Assembly: GCF_014199335.1 (NCBI RefSeq)
Contig: NZ_JACIJI010000001.1
Location: 1-64,000 of the forward strand
DNA: 64,000 nucleotides
Direction: 5' to 3'
Source of the DNA: Stakelama sediminis
Lineage (GTDB): Bacteria; Pseudomonadota; Alphaproteobacteria; Sphingomonadales; Sphingomonadaceae
A program made the position numbers and the translations under genes. Of the stretch, positions 17,507 through 26,511 are shown piece after piece. The first letter of the stretch is position 1. Each line of letters begins with the position of its first letter. A model generated the notes under the pieces. That model searched no databases, was not told the origin of the DNA, and worked only from the letters and a program-made list of their open reading frames with translations.

Positions 17507-18217
17507 CTATTGCGAAAAAGTGGCCTGTACGACTGCGCGCGTGGGACCGAATACAGTCTCCCCCGGAGCAGCATATGCAGTATCGTCCATCGTCACTACG
17601 TTGAATCGAGCGCTTTGATAATCCGAAGCTTTCGCCACCAGCAACGGCGCTGTGTCCTGAGGCTCTGACCCATCCGGCATTTTCTGGTCCGTCACCAGCA
17701 CCGTCGCCCCCAGTTTCGTCATCGAATAAAGCTGTTTGGCAAAAGCTTTGGGCAGGCGAATGCATCCGTGCGACGCCGCATAACCAGGCAGATGGCCTGC
17801 GTGGATTGCAATGCCCGACCAGGTAAGCCGCTGCATATAGGGCATCGGAGCGTTGCTGTAGATATTGGAGCGGTGATAGACGTTTTTCTGCAAAATCGTG
17901 AATTCACCGGTCGGCGTACGTTTGCTGGGTTTTCCGGTCGAAACGCTCGAAATACCAATCAGTTTGCCGTCGCGATAAACGTACATTTTCTGATTGGGCA
18001 AGGAGATGACGATCTGAACCGGGCCCTTTTCGGCAGCATCTCTGGCCCAGATATAATCGCCGTTGCTGATCCTGACCGACGCCGGCTGAAGGATTTCCGG
18101 CCTGTCCCCCGCGACCGCGGCAGCGGCGACGAACAACGTCACGACGGCAAGCAGACCGCTCACCGCCTTTCCTATCCACCGCCCTTCGACGATTCGAGTC
18201 TTCCCAAGGCTCGACAT
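17507..18217 (-). CDS. Secreted L,D-transpeptidase (YkuD family)
   Basis: A 236-residue envelope enzyme that would form 3-3 peptidoglycan cross-links or attach proteins to peptidoglycan. An N-terminal hydrophobic segment (SGLLAVVTLFVAAAAVAGD) is a signal peptide or anchor. The YkuD domain includes SLPNQKMYVYRDG, STGKPSKRTPTGEF and the catalytic motif IHAGHLPGYAASHGCIRLP with its His and Cys. The ATG at 18217 opens the frame 27 bp after an inverted repeat that could be an operator. It diverges from nadE. Confidence 0.9.
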   Translation of the reverse strand: MSSLGKTRIVEGRWIGKAVSGLLAVVTLFVAAAAVAGDRPEILQPASVRISNGDYIWARDAAEKGPVQIVISLPNQKMYVYRDGKLIGISSVSTGKPSKRTPTGEFTILQKNVYHRSNIYSNAPMPYMQRLTWSGIAIHAGHLPGYAASHGCIRLPKAFAKQLYSMTKLGATVLVTDQKMPDGSEPQDTAPLLVAKASDYQSARFNVVTMDDTAYAAPGETVFGPTRAVVQATFSQ

Positions 18218-18243
18218 GGCCCGAAGTATAAAGTGAACAGTCT

Positions 18244-18263
18244 GTTAAGCAAAGCCGCTTAAC
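18244..18263. promoter_or_regulatory. Inverted repeat GTTAAGC-N6-GCTTAAC between divergent genes
   Basis: Perfect 7-bp arms with a 6-bp spacer lie 27-46 bp upstream of the L,D-transpeptidase start and about 93 bp upstream of nadE. Each arm contains TTAA, as CtrA half-sites do, but the spacing (10 bp between TTAA cores) is not that of the CtrA consensus. It is a candidate operator for an unidentified regulator. Confidence 0.4.
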
Positions 18264-18355
18264 CGGATTATAAGCCCGGAAATTCTGGCTCCCGTACAAA
18301 AACGGGACTAGAGCGGTGCGAACGGTACGCACTGACACCGGTCAGCGGAGACGAT

Positions 18356-20419
18356 GTGAACGATAAAGCGGCTTCCTTTAATGCCCTCCACCGCCACGGC
18401 TTTGTTCGCGTCGGTGCCTGCACGCCGCATGCAACGGCGGGCGATCCGGCGGCCAATGCGCAGGCGATCATCGCGCTGGCCGAACAGGGGCATGATGCCG
18501 GGGCCGACCTGCTGGTCTATCCCGAATTGTGCCTGTCCTCCTATGCGATCGACGACCTCCACCTTCAGGACGCGCTGTGCGATACGACCGAAGCCGCGCT
18601 TGCCGACGTCGTACGTGCCAGCATCAGCCTGACGCCGGTATTGCTGGTCGGTGCCGCACTGCGGCGTAACGGCAGGCTTTATAATTGCGCGGTCGCGGTG
18701 GCACGGGGGTGCATTCTGGGCGTCGTTCCCAAAAGCTATCTGCCCAATTACCGCGAATATTATGAAAAGCGCTGGTTCGCGCCCGGCATTGGCCTGACCG
18801 GGCTGACGATCGAGATCGCGGGGCAGACCGCAGCGTTCGGCACCGACCTGATTTTCGCGGCATCCGATTTGCCGCATTTCGTCTTTCATGCCGAAATCTG
18901 CGAGGATTTCTGGGCACCGGCACCACCCTCCACCATGGGAGCGCTGGCGGGCGCGCTGATCCTGTGCAACCTGTCGGCCTCCAACGTGACCATCGGCAAG
19001 GCACGCGAGCGTGAGATGCTGTGCCGATCGCAATCGGCGCGTGCGGTTGCGGCCTATGTCTATTCCGCCGCCGGGCCGGGGGAAAGCACCACCGACCTGA
19101 GCTGGGACGGTCAGGGCATGGTCCACGAACTGGGTGACCTGATGGTCCAGTCCGAACGGTTCGACCTTGCCAATGAAATCGTGCTGACCGATGTCGATTG
19201 CGACCGTATCCGGCTGGAACGCATGCGGATGGGCACGTTCAACGAAAACGCCGCCGCCGCCGGGCATCCGGAGCAACGATTTCGTCGGATCGCGTTCGAG
19301 CACCAGCCCGATTTCGCCGACAAGGGCCTGATCCGCCCGATCCGCCGCTTCCCCTTCGTCCCCAACGACGCCGAGCGTCTGAACGACGATTGCTACGAAG
19401 CCTTCAATATTCAGGTGGAGGGGCTGCGCAAGCGGATTGTGGCGAGTGGCGTCAAACGGCTGGTGATCGGCGTTTCGGGCGGGCTGGATTCAACCCATGC
19501 GCTGATCGTCGCTGCCAAGGCATTCGACCGGATGAACCGGCCCCGCAGCGAAATTCTGGCCTATACCATGCCGGGTTTCGCGACCAGCGACGCGACCAGG
19601 GACAATGCCTGGGCGCTGATGAAGGCGCTTGGCGTCAGCGGCGATGAACTGGATATCCGTCCGGCCGCGACACAGATGCTGCACGATATCGGCCACCCCT
19701 TTGCAGAGGGTGAGCCGGTGCACGATGTGACGTTTGAGAATGTGCAGGCGGGGTTACGTACCGATTACCTCTTCCGCCTCGCCAATCAGCATGAGGGCTT
19801 CGTGCTGGGCACCGGCGATCTGTCGGAACTGGCGCTCGGCTGGTGCACCTATGGCGTCGGCGATCAGATGAGTCATTATGCAATCAATGCAGGCGTGCCC
19901 AAGACTCTGATCCAGTATCTGATCCGCTGGAGCATCGCGACCGGCCAGTTCGATCCCGAAACCGATGCCATTCTGGATGCGATCCTGCACACCGAGATTT
20001 CGCCCGAGCTGGTGCCTGCCGGTGCGGACGGTGCGATCCAGAGCACCGAGCAGCGGATCGGACCCTATGAACTGAACGATTTCTTCGCACACCATATCAT
20101 TCGCTATGGCCAGCGTCCGTCGAAGGTGGCGTTCCTCGCGTGGCACGCATGGCGGGATGCGAATGCGGGACTATGGCCGATCGACTTCCCGGAGGAAGGG
20201 CGCCATGCCTATACCCTGCCGACCATTGCGCAATGGCTGGAAAAATTTCTCTGGCGCTTCTTCCAGACCAGCCAGTTCAAACGCTCGGCGATCCCGAACG
20301 GGCCGAAAGTCTCCCCCGGCGGCGCGCTCAGCCCGCGTGGTGACTGGCGCGCACCTTCCGACGGCACCGCTCGTGCGTGGGTGGAAGAGTTACGTGCGGC
20401 CCTACCGGATTATCTCTGA
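18356..20419 (+). CDS. nadE: Glutamine-hydrolysing NAD+ synthetase
   Basis: A 687-residue two-domain enzyme that makes NAD+ from nicotinic acid adenine dinucleotide, ATP and glutamine. The N-terminal nitrilase-like glutaminase (about 1-310) shows the Glu-Lys-Cys triad in YPELCLSSYA, VPKSYLPNYREYYE and HAEICEDFW. The C-terminal synthetase has the PP-loop GVSGGLDSTHAL and GTGDLSELALGW. Length matches the family (about 680). The start is a GTG at 18356 with GGAG six bases upstream. Confidence 0.93.
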   Translation: MNDKAASFNALHRHGFVRVGACTPHATAGDPAANAQAIIALAEQGHDAGADLLVYPELCLSSYAIDDLHLQDALCDTTEAALADVVRASISLTPVLLVGAALRRNGRLYNCAVAVARGCILGVVPKSYLPNYREYYEKRWFAPGIGLTGLTIEIAGQTAAFGTDLIFAASDLPHFVFHAEICEDFWAPAPPSTMGALAGALILCNLSASNVTIGKAREREMLCRSQSARAVAAYVYSAAGPGESTTDLSWDGQGMVHELGDLMVQSERFDLANEIVLTDVDCDRIRLERMRMGTFNENAAAAGHPEQRFRRIAFEHQPDFADKGLIRPIRRFPFVPNDAERLNDDCYEAFNIQVEGLRKRIVASGVKRLVIGVSGGLDSTHALIVAAKAFDRMNRPRSEILAYTMPGFATSDATRDNAWALMKALGVSGDELDIRPAATQMLHDIGHPFAEGEPVHDVTFENVQAGLRTDYLFRLANQHEGFVLGTGDLSELALGWCTYGVGDQMSHYAINAGVPKTLIQYLIRWSIATGQFDPETDAILDAILHTEISPELVPAGADGAIQSTEQRIGPYELNDFFAHHIIRYGQRPSKVAFLAWHAWRDANAGLWPIDFPEEGRHAYTLPTIAQWLEKFLWRFFQTSQFKRSAIPNGPKVSPGGALSPRGDWRAPSDGTARAWVEELRAALPDYL

Positions 20420-20489
20420 GATAGAGCAAGCCATGGACCGTCGTGCGCCTTCGGTGCTCGCAATGACGACTGAATTTCAGCAGCCACGC
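20420..20489. other. Short non-coding stretch with repeat-like sequence
   Basis: Contains GTGCTCGCAATGACGACT. A related version, ATTCGTAATGACGGGGA, occurs near 53490. It may be a remnant of a dispersed intergenic repeat, but two short degenerate copies in one window are weak evidence. Confidence 0.25.
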
Positions 20490-20654
20490 TTAATCGCCGC
20501 GCTTTTCGATCCTGTACCCGGCCTTTTTCAGGGCAAGAAGGGCGGCAAGCGCCATATAATGGCTTTGATGGCCGTCTTCATACAGGCGCCCCTTCTGCTC
20601 CTCGGCACGCCGGATTGCGTCCCGTACCAGCATATATAGTTCGTTCGTCATCAT
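20490..20654 (-). CDS. Small conserved-looking protein of unknown function
   Basis: A 54-residue soluble protein beginning MMTNELYMLVRDAIRRAEEQ and ending in a basic KKAGYRIEKRGD. Its start is well supported by GGAGG five bases upstream, which makes it a real gene rather than chance. No recognised family. It lies alone between nadE and a convergent-side secreted protein gene. Helical and charged; no catalytic motif seen. Confidence 0.65.
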   Translation of the reverse strand: MMTNELYMLVRDAIRRAEEQKGRLYEDGHQSHYMALAALLALKKAGYRIEKRGD

Positions 20655-20732
20655 GAACGCCTCCGGCTTTCGTCTTGCCCTGTCTTTATGGGAAGGCGAC
20701 CGCGCAAGCACAATGGAAGCATCGGCATCCGG

Positions 20733-21803
20733 TCAGCGCAGAACCTTCTCCGCCGAAACGATCTGCATATCATGCATTTCGTTCAGATAGGCGTCGAGAT
20801 AGGGCTTGTGCGACGCGCCGATGATGACGAGCATCCGGATACCGGGACGGTTGCTGAAGACCGAGCGGATGTTGGCCGCGATCTGGAGATTACGGGTCTC
20901 CCAATAGCCGACATATTGGCGCCCGAACTGCTGCGGAGAGGGTTCCTCCAACGCGGCGCCGAAGTCGCTGTGGAAGGTCAGCATACCCTCTGATGGCGCA
21001 TTTAGAGTCCGATACAGCGCCATAATTCCTGCACCGCTCGTGGCGTTCGTTTCCAGCCTTCCGTCCCTGACCTTGCGCTTTTCTGTCGCGGGATTGTTCC
21101 ATGCCTTGACCAGCGCGGCGCCATAGGCCTTGCGATCAGGCGTCGGGGAATCGGCAAGATGATCGTCGACCGGATAAACCTGTTCAAGCCCGAGTTCGGC
21201 GGCAAGCGGCGCGGCGATCCGCGTGTCCTCATTCTGATCGGTTCGCAGCTTTTCCAGCCGCTTGACCAGAGCATCGTTCAACCCGTCGCCTGCATGCCGT
21301 TCGGCTGTTGGCAGTCGCAGCCACTGGACCAGCGCGGAAACGGGATTGCCACCGGCCAGAAATAGGGCGGCAAGATGCCTGCGTTGTGCCGCGGTCGGGT
21401 GATCGGGCCAGTTATCCAGCAGGGTCTTCGCCTGTGCGGTTGCGCTCGGCACGTCGAGGCCGGTGGCAAGGCGCGCGGCGGACGTGTCGCCGCAATAATC
21501 GGGAATCGATTCCGAATAGCGGGTCGGATAGCGCCGCATGAAATCGCACTCGACGCCGGAAACCTGTTCGATGCCTATCGCCTGTGGCCGCCACGCCTTC
21601 AGGTGTGCCATGAGCGGTACCAGCGCAGCCGCCGGAACGGGTTTGGGCATTTGCGACAAATGCGTTGTTCCCAGAACCAGAAGCTGATTGGGCATGCCGT
21701 GTTGCGGCCCTTTCAGGTGGCCAGGGTCGAATTGTACGGGCTGCGTCGGTGCCGCTGCCACCCCCAGAACCATCGCCAGCGCCAGAAAGCTTGGTTTCAA
21801 CAT
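20733..21803 (-). CDS. Exported TraB/EreA-like (DUF5694-type) protein
   Basis: A 356-residue protein with a signal peptide (LALAMVLGVAAA). The mature part has LLVLGTTHLSQMPKP near the start, a GIEQVSG segment and VIIGASHKPYL near the end. These GT-H and GASH motifs are typical of the TraB/EreA/DUF5694 group of putative hydrolases. Function unknown; it would act in the periplasm. The ATG at 21803 has GGAG seven bases upstream. A perfect inverted repeat 57-74 bp upstream may control it. Confidence 0.65.
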   Translation of the reverse strand: MLKPSFLALAMVLGVAAAPTQPVQFDPGHLKGPQHGMPNQLLVLGTTHLSQMPKPVPAAALVPLMAHLKAWRPQAIGIEQVSGVECDFMRRYPTRYSESIPDYCGDTSAARLATGLDVPSATAQAKTLLDNWPDHPTAAQRRHLAALFLAGGNPVSALVQWLRLPTAERHAGDGLNDALVKRLEKLRTDQNEDTRIAAPLAAELGLEQVYPVDDHLADSPTPDRKAYGAALVKAWNNPATEKRKVRDGRLETNATSGAGIMALYRTLNAPSEGMLTFHSDFGAALEEPSPQQFGRQYVGYWETRNLQIAANIRSVFSNRPGIRMLVIIGASHKPYLDAYLNEMHDMQIVSAEKVLR

Positions 21804-21859
21804 CGGCAATCTCCTTTTGGTAAAGCCATATGCCAACGCATGTTGACGCAGCTTTATAT

Positions 21860-21877
21860 GTATTATCGAAATAATAC
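21860..21877. promoter_or_regulatory. Perfect AT-rich palindrome upstream of the TraB/EreA-like gene
   Basis: GTATTAT-CGAA-ATAATAC: 7-bp perfect arms around 4 bp, within an AT-rich intergenic region of 166 bp in a GC-rich genome. It lies 57 bp upstream of the ATG at 21803 and 93 bp upstream of the divergent PAP2 gene. This is a typical size and position for a dimeric repressor site; the regulator is unknown. Confidence 0.4.
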
Positions 21878-21969
21878 ACCAATACACAAAAAAGCAACCG
21901 ATCAGTCACGCTGCATTTTGGCCATTTTCGGTTCAGAAAAATCGGCCTAAGCAAAAATCAGGGAAGGCA

Positions 21970-23010
21970 ATGCGTCCGACGCATCCCGGCGCCCGTCATT
22001 CATCGATGGAAAGACCGTTTGTGCTTGCCCTGGATTCCGAATCCCTCGACATTTCCCTGAATTCAGCACCGCGCACGCCTGTTCCCGGCATGATCCCACG
22101 CGCATGGATCGTGCTGATGCTGCTGGGCGGCATGCCTTCACTCGCGCTGATGATGCGGATGGCCCACCTGTCGGTCGATCTGTACGGTAGCGGCGCGGCA
22201 GGCTTTGCGATCGCCTTTGCCGCGCTCGCGCTGATCCGCTGGGCATGTCGCAATCCATCGGGCGAAGCGGCGCGAATACTCGGCGATACGGCGGAATATT
22301 TCGGGCTGTTCACTGCCATTTCACTGGTCGGAGCGCTGGCCAGCTATCCCGTGGCGGCATTCAGTCACGGTTTTGCCGACGCGGCGCTGCACCAGGTCGA
22401 TCTGATACTGCATTTCCGCTGGCTGTTCTGGTACGAACTCGTCGCTGCCCATCCTGTGCTGCAAATTGCTGGGCGTGCCGCCTATTCGATGATCTATATC
22501 TCGCCTGCCATCCTGCTGCTGCATCTGGCATGGACGAAGCAACGGCGGGAGGCGCATGAATTTCTCTTTGCCATCGGCATCGCAGCCACCATCACGCTGA
22601 TCGCATTTCGCTTCATGCCGGCGGTCGGGCCATTCGCCTATCTCTGGCATGGGCCCATCCCCTATATGCCGATCAGTGAATTGTGGCAGCCGCAACTCAT
22701 TCCGCATCTGCGTCAGCACACGGCCGCGCCGATCGATCCGGCACATCTGGTCGGGCTGGTTTCGGCGCCGAGTTTTCATACCGCCGCGGCGGTGCTGCTG
22801 ATTGCCTTTGCCCAGCGCCAGCCGCTGTTGCGCGGCCCGCTGATTGCGGTGAATATCGCGATGCTGTTGTCCACGCCGGTGGAAGGAACTCACTATCTTA
22901 GCGATATGCTGCTGGGAGCGCTGGTCGCCTTCGCAGCGTTGAGTATCGTCGCGAGAATCCGCCACCGACTGACGCGGTTCCCGGCACCGGAACTTCAATC
23001 CGCGCTATAA
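21970..23010 (+). CDS. PAP2-family integral membrane phosphatase/phosphotransferase
   Basis: A 346-residue polytopic membrane protein. After a short cytoplasmic N-terminus there are about six hydrophobic segments. The PAP2 signature is split in two: SAPSFHTAAAVL (motif C2) and TPVEGTHYLSDMLLG (motif C3, with catalytic His and Asp). The K-x6-RP motif C1 is not apparent, as in AUR1/inositol-phosphorylceramide-synthase-like members. A role in lipid head-group metabolism is inference. ATG at 21970 follows AGGGAAGG. Confidence 0.78.
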   Translation: MRPTHPGARHSSMERPFVLALDSESLDISLNSAPRTPVPGMIPRAWIVLMLLGGMPSLALMMRMAHLSVDLYGSGAAGFAIAFAALALIRWACRNPSGEAARILGDTAEYFGLFTAISLVGALASYPVAAFSHGFADAALHQVDLILHFRWLFWYELVAAHPVLQIAGRAAYSMIYISPAILLLHLAWTKQRREAHEFLFAIGIAATITLIAFRFMPAVGPFAYLWHGPIPYMPISELWQPQLIPHLRQHTAAPIDPAHLVGLVSAPSFHTAAAVLLIAFAQRQPLLRGPLIAVNIAMLLSTPVEGTHYLSDMLLGALVAFAALSIVARIRHRLTRFPAPELQSAL

Positions 23011-23014
23011 GCGC

Positions 23015-24127
23015 TTATTCGCGCCCAAGCACCTGTTTCAGCCGCGCTGCCCAGGCACGGCTTTCAATGCGGGTGAGAAGGTCGCGGTTCATCGGTTCGC
23101 GCATCGCGCTATGCTGCGGCAAGGCAAAGGCATAGTCCTGCCGCCCGAAGGTTCCCGGCACCAGCCGCAGCCCTTTGCCCTCACCCCCGTCACGCATCCG
23201 ATACACCAGCAAGGGACGATCATAGACAAAGGCATCGATCTGATGCGCACGCACCGCTGCCAGTCCCGCCTCGATGCTGGGATAGGCATGAAAGGCAATG
23301 CCCTCTTCATCCAGCCAGTCCTGTGCTGCCGATCCGTCGATCGAACCGACGCTAGCGGAATTCAGGTCAGAAACACCCTGGATCTGGCCGGTCAGCCGCC
23401 CCTCCGTCAGCGACGAGGCGATCATGCCGGTAAAGGTCGAAATGATGATGATCGCAGCAAACATCCATACCAGCGCGATCGCCTTGCCCAGCCAGGTTAC
23501 CGGCGCTTTGTCGCCATAGCCGACCGTGGTCATGGTGACTGCAGAAAACCAGAAACCTGAGCCGATCCCGCTCGACGTCTTGCCCCCGAACTGATCGGTA
23601 TTCGCCTTGCGCTCCGCCAGCCAGAACAGGAAGCCGACGAGCAACAGAATCGCAGCCAGCAGCAGCACAGCCTGCAGGAAATTCCAGGTGAAGAAATTGC
23701 GGATCAGCAACAGCCAGTTGGGCGGCGCTTTCGGCACCGCAATGCCGAAGCCGGTCGTATAATAGGGATGGGTGAAATCGACCAGCGCCTCCCGCGACGG
23801 CGTCACCGTCAGCGCACCGACACTGGCAGCGTATTGACCGTCGGCCACACCCTGCACCATGCCCTTCAGGTCGGTATCGACGAAGTGATAGTGCAGTCCC
23901 ATGTCGGAGGCGATGCCGCGCCACAGATCGACGGCAAGGCCGTGCCATTTGCCGTCGGCATCTTTCATCGCAAAGGGCGGTGCGGCATGGGTGGCGATGG
24001 CCAGATCCTGCTGTTTACCCGGCTGAGGCTGTACTTGCTGTGCCATGGCAACGGCGGGAAACAGGGCAAGTACCGCCAGCAGGACAAGCCACAGGCGCAG
24101 GTAAAACGATCGGAAAATATGCTGCAT
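23015..24127 (-). CDS. GluR0-like ligand-gated potassium channel
   Basis: A 370-residue prokaryotic ionotropic-glutamate-receptor homologue. Order: signal peptide (LLAVLALFPAVAMAQ), first lobe of a solute-binding domain (about 30-140, including THAAPPFAMKDADGKWHGLA and VTPSREALVDFTHPYY), membrane helix, pore loop with the K+ selectivity filter TMTTVGYGD, second membrane helix, then the second solute-binding lobe (VGSIDGSAAQDWL). This interrupted binding protein with a K+ pore is the GluR0 architecture. The ligand is probably an amino acid. Start chosen at 24127 because the longer frame is rich in unlikely sequence. Confidence 0.85.
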   Translation of the reverse strand: MQHIFRSFYLRLWLVLLAVLALFPAVAMAQQVQPQPGKQQDLAIATHAAPPFAMKDADGKWHGLAVDLWRGIASDMGLHYHFVDTDLKGMVQGVADGQYAASVGALTVTPSREALVDFTHPYYTTGFGIAVPKAPPNWLLLIRNFFTWNFLQAVLLLAAILLLVGFLFWLAERKANTDQFGGKTSSGIGSGFWFSAVTMTTVGYGDKAPVTWLGKAIALVWMFAAIIIISTFTGMIASSLTEGRLTGQIQGVSDLNSASVGSIDGSAAQDWLDEEGIAFHAYPSIEAGLAAVRAHQIDAFVYDRPLLVYRMRDGGEGKGLRLVPGTFGRQDYAFALPQHSAMREPMNRDLLTRIESRAWAARLKQVLGRE

Positions 24128-24221
24128 GACGGCAAGCCTAGCATGACGGGTAGCGGTGCTGTCCAGTCCGCACTTGCCCGGTGGTGCCGCCTGCGCAACA
24201 AGGACGCGCGGGAGGACTATC

Positions 24222-24746
24222 ATGGCGCGGTATGAAATCGACGGGAAACGACCCAGTCTGGCCGAGGGAGCGTGGGCGGCACCCACCGCCGATCTGATCG
24301 GCGATGTGCGGCTGGCAGAGCAGGCCAGTGTGTGGTTCGGCGCAATCATCCGCGGCGACAACACGCCGATGCGGATCGGTGCGCGGTCGAATTTTCAGGA
24401 CGGTGCCGTCGGCCATTCGGATGCCGATGCACCGCTGACCATCGGAGAGGACTGCACCATCGGGCACAAGGCGATCCTGCACGGCTGCACGCTGGGCAAC
24501 CGGGTGCTGGTCGGCATGGGTGCAACCATCCTGAACCATGCCGTCATTCCCGATGACTGTATCGTCGGTGCAGGCGCACTGGTGACGGAGGGCAAGACAT
24601 TCGAACCGGGCAGCCTGATCCTCGGCAGCCCGGCGCGTGCAATCCGAAAGCTTGACGATGCCAGTCTTGCCGGGTTGCGCTGGTCCGCGGCACATTATGT
24701 GGAGAAAGCGGCGAAATTTGCGACCGGCCTGATACGAATCGATTGA
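24222..24746 (+). CDS. Gamma-carbonic-anhydrase-like hexapeptide-repeat protein
   Basis: A 174-residue left-handed beta-helix protein. Hexapeptide repeats run from about residue 15 to 140. The three metal-ligand histidines of gamma carbonic anhydrases are all recognisable: GHSDA, and both His of IGHKAILHG. It could hydrate CO2 or belong to the related acetyltransferase-like YrdA group. ATG at 24222 has GGAGG seven bases upstream. It diverges from the GluR0-like gene. Confidence 0.85.
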   Translation: MARYEIDGKRPSLAEGAWAAPTADLIGDVRLAEQASVWFGAIIRGDNTPMRIGARSNFQDGAVGHSDADAPLTIGEDCTIGHKAILHGCTLGNRVLVGMGATILNHAVIPDDCIVGAGALVTEGKTFEPGSLILGSPARAIRKLDDASLAGLRWSAAHYVEKAAKFATGLIRID

Positions 24747-24814
24747 AACGCACCGGATGCGCCGCCATGCCGTAAGGGATTCGACAAGCAGCACGGACCG
24801 AGTAGAAAACAGGC

Positions 24815-25774
24815 ATGGCTTTACCTGCGCTTTTCGATCGTCTGCGGCTTCCCGTCATCGGCTCGCCCCTGTTCATCATCTCGGTGCCCGAACTGGTCAT
24901 CGCCCAGTGCAAGGCAGGTATTGTCGGCAGCTTTCCAGCGCTCAACGCGCGCCCGCAAAGCCAGCTCGACGAATGGCTGCATCAGATCACCGAAGCGCTG
25001 GCGGCTTGGGATCGTGAAAATCCCGACCGCCCTTCCGCGCCTTTTGCCGTCAATCAGATCGTCCATCGATCGAACGCGCGGCTGGAGGAGGATATGGCGA
25101 CCTGCGCCAAATGGAAGGTGCCCATCGTCATCACCTCGCTTGGCGCGCGTGAGGAGGTAAACGGCGCGGTGCAAGGCTGGGGCGGCATCACCCTGCATGA
25201 CGTCATCGACGACCGGTTCGCGCACAAGGCGGTAGAAAAAGGTGCCGACGGCCTGATCCTCGTTTGTGCCGGCGCGGGCGGCCATGCCGGACGGTTAAGC
25301 CCCTTTGCGCTGACGCAGGAGGTACGCGCCTGGTTCGACGGCCCGATCGTGCTGAGCGGCTCGATTGCCAATGGTGGGGCGGTACTGGCGGCGCAGGCGA
25401 TGGGGGCCGACCTCGCTTATATCGGATCACCGTTTATCGCGACGACCGAAGCGAACGCCTCCGACGCCTATAAACAGGGGATTGTGGCGGGCCATGCCTC
25501 CGACATCGTCTATACCAACCTGTTTACCGGCATTCACGGCAATTATCTGCGCCAGTCGATCGAGGCAGCGGGGCTGGACCCCGATCATCTGCCCGAAAGC
25601 GATCCCAGCAAGATGAATTTCGGTTCCGGCGGCGACCAGAAGGCAAAGGCGTGGCGCGATATCTGGGGATCGGGTCAGGGGATCGGCGCGGTACACGCTG
25701 TCGAACCCGTCACGGCGCGTGTCGACCGACTGGCCAGGGAATATGCCGAAGCCCGCAAGCGTCTTTCGCTATAG
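24815..25774 (+). CDS. Nitronate monooxygenase-family FMN enzyme
   Basis: A 319-residue TIM-barrel flavoprotein of the nitronate monooxygenase (2-nitropropane dioxygenase) family, which oxidises alkyl nitronates with O2. Seen: LPVIGSPLFIIS at the N-terminus, CAGAGGHAGR carrying the family His, and phosphate-binding VLSGSIANGGAV plus GADLAYIGSPF. Single-gene unit between two short gaps. Its physiological substrate (possibly propionate-3-nitronate) is inference. Confidence 0.85.
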   Translation: MALPALFDRLRLPVIGSPLFIISVPELVIAQCKAGIVGSFPALNARPQSQLDEWLHQITEALAAWDRENPDRPSAPFAVNQIVHRSNARLEEDMATCAKWKVPIVITSLGAREEVNGAVQGWGGITLHDVIDDRFAHKAVEKGADGLILVCAGAGGHAGRLSPFALTQEVRAWFDGPIVLSGSIANGGAVLAAQAMGADLAYIGSPFIATTEANASDAYKQGIVAGHASDIVYTNLFTGIHGNYLRQSIEAAGLDPDHLPESDPSKMNFGSGGDQKAKAWRDIWGSGQGIGAVHAVEPVTARVDRLAREYAEARKRLSL

Positions 25775-25775
25775 C

Positions 25776-26303
25776 TTACAGCGCGTGGTTGAGCCGCGCG
25801 AGCATGGTGCGCGCGGGGCTTTCCACCGCAACCTCGCCCGCCTGCGCCTGATCGAGCCGTGCAACGCGGCGGTGCAGATCCATGCTTGAATGAATGAGCT
25901 GCTGCGCGGTCTCCGGCATCGCATGCACCACTTCCATATCGCTTTCGGGTGCCGTGCCCAGACGTCGCGACGGATCGAGCGCGTCGCGCGGCTCCAGTTC
26001 GCCGGTCATCACCGCGCGCTGGGTCAGCAACCAGGCGATGATATGCATCAGCCGCGTCGTTACCTTCAGCGACTCGCAGGAAAAGGAAACACGGCGCAAT
26101 GCGTCCAGACCATCGCGTTCCGACTTGCCGACCGCATCGAAATACCCCCGCGCCTCATCGGCGAGCAGCATCGCCTCGACATATAGCGTATCGATGAGAT
26201 GGTGATGGATCCGGGCGGGCATAACGTGGTTCATCGATACTGGATGCCAGAAGCGGGAGGCGTCGGGAACCGGAAATTTCAACGGCTCGTCGCGCTGTTT
26301 CAT
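25776..26303 (-). CDS. DUF1465-family protein (RcdA-type)
   Basis: A 175-residue helical protein of the DUF1465 family. In Caulobacter the family member RcdA is an adaptor that helps ClpXP degrade the cell-cycle regulator CtrA. Seen: ARIHHHLIDTLYVEAMLLAD, ARGYFD, CESLKVTTRLMHIIAWLL. The helical bundle core and size match the family. It starts 10 bp after a YdcH-type gene, so the two are probably co-transcribed. Whether it acts on CtrA here is inference; ChpT of the CtrA relay is encoded elsewhere in this window. An alternative start is the ATG at 26234. Confidence 0.75.
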   Translation of the reverse strand: MKQRDEPLKFPVPDASRFWHPVSMNHVMPARIHHHLIDTLYVEAMLLADEARGYFDAVGKSERDGLDALRRVSFSCESLKVTTRLMHIIAWLLTQRAVMTGELEPRDALDPSRRLGTAPESDMEVVHAMPETAQQLIHSSMDLHRRVARLDQAQAGEVAVESPARTMLARLNHAL

Positions 26304-26313
26304 TCCGGGTCGG

Positions 26314-26511
26314 TCAGGCGATGATGTCCGGAAAGAGCTGATCCTCCAATATCACGATTTCATCGCGAATCCGCAGTTTCTGGCGCTTCATCCGCGCCAG
26401 CCGAAGCTGATCGGCTCCCCCTTGAAGCAACAGCGCATCAATCGCCGCGTCCAGATCGCGATGGGCGACGCGCAATTGTTCGATATTCGCCCTGATTACC
26501 GCTTCGTCCAT
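26314..26511 (-). CDS. YdcH-family (DUF465) small protein
   Basis: A 65-residue helical hairpin protein with the family pattern: DLDAAIDALL, then LRLARMKRQKLRIRDEIVILED. Function unknown in the family. It precedes the DUF1465 gene by 10 bp and diverges from another YdcH-like gene at 26661. Confidence 0.8.
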   Translation of the reverse strand: MDEAVIRANIEQLRVAHRDLDAAIDALLLQGGADQLRLARMKRQKLRIRDEIVILEDQLFPDIIA

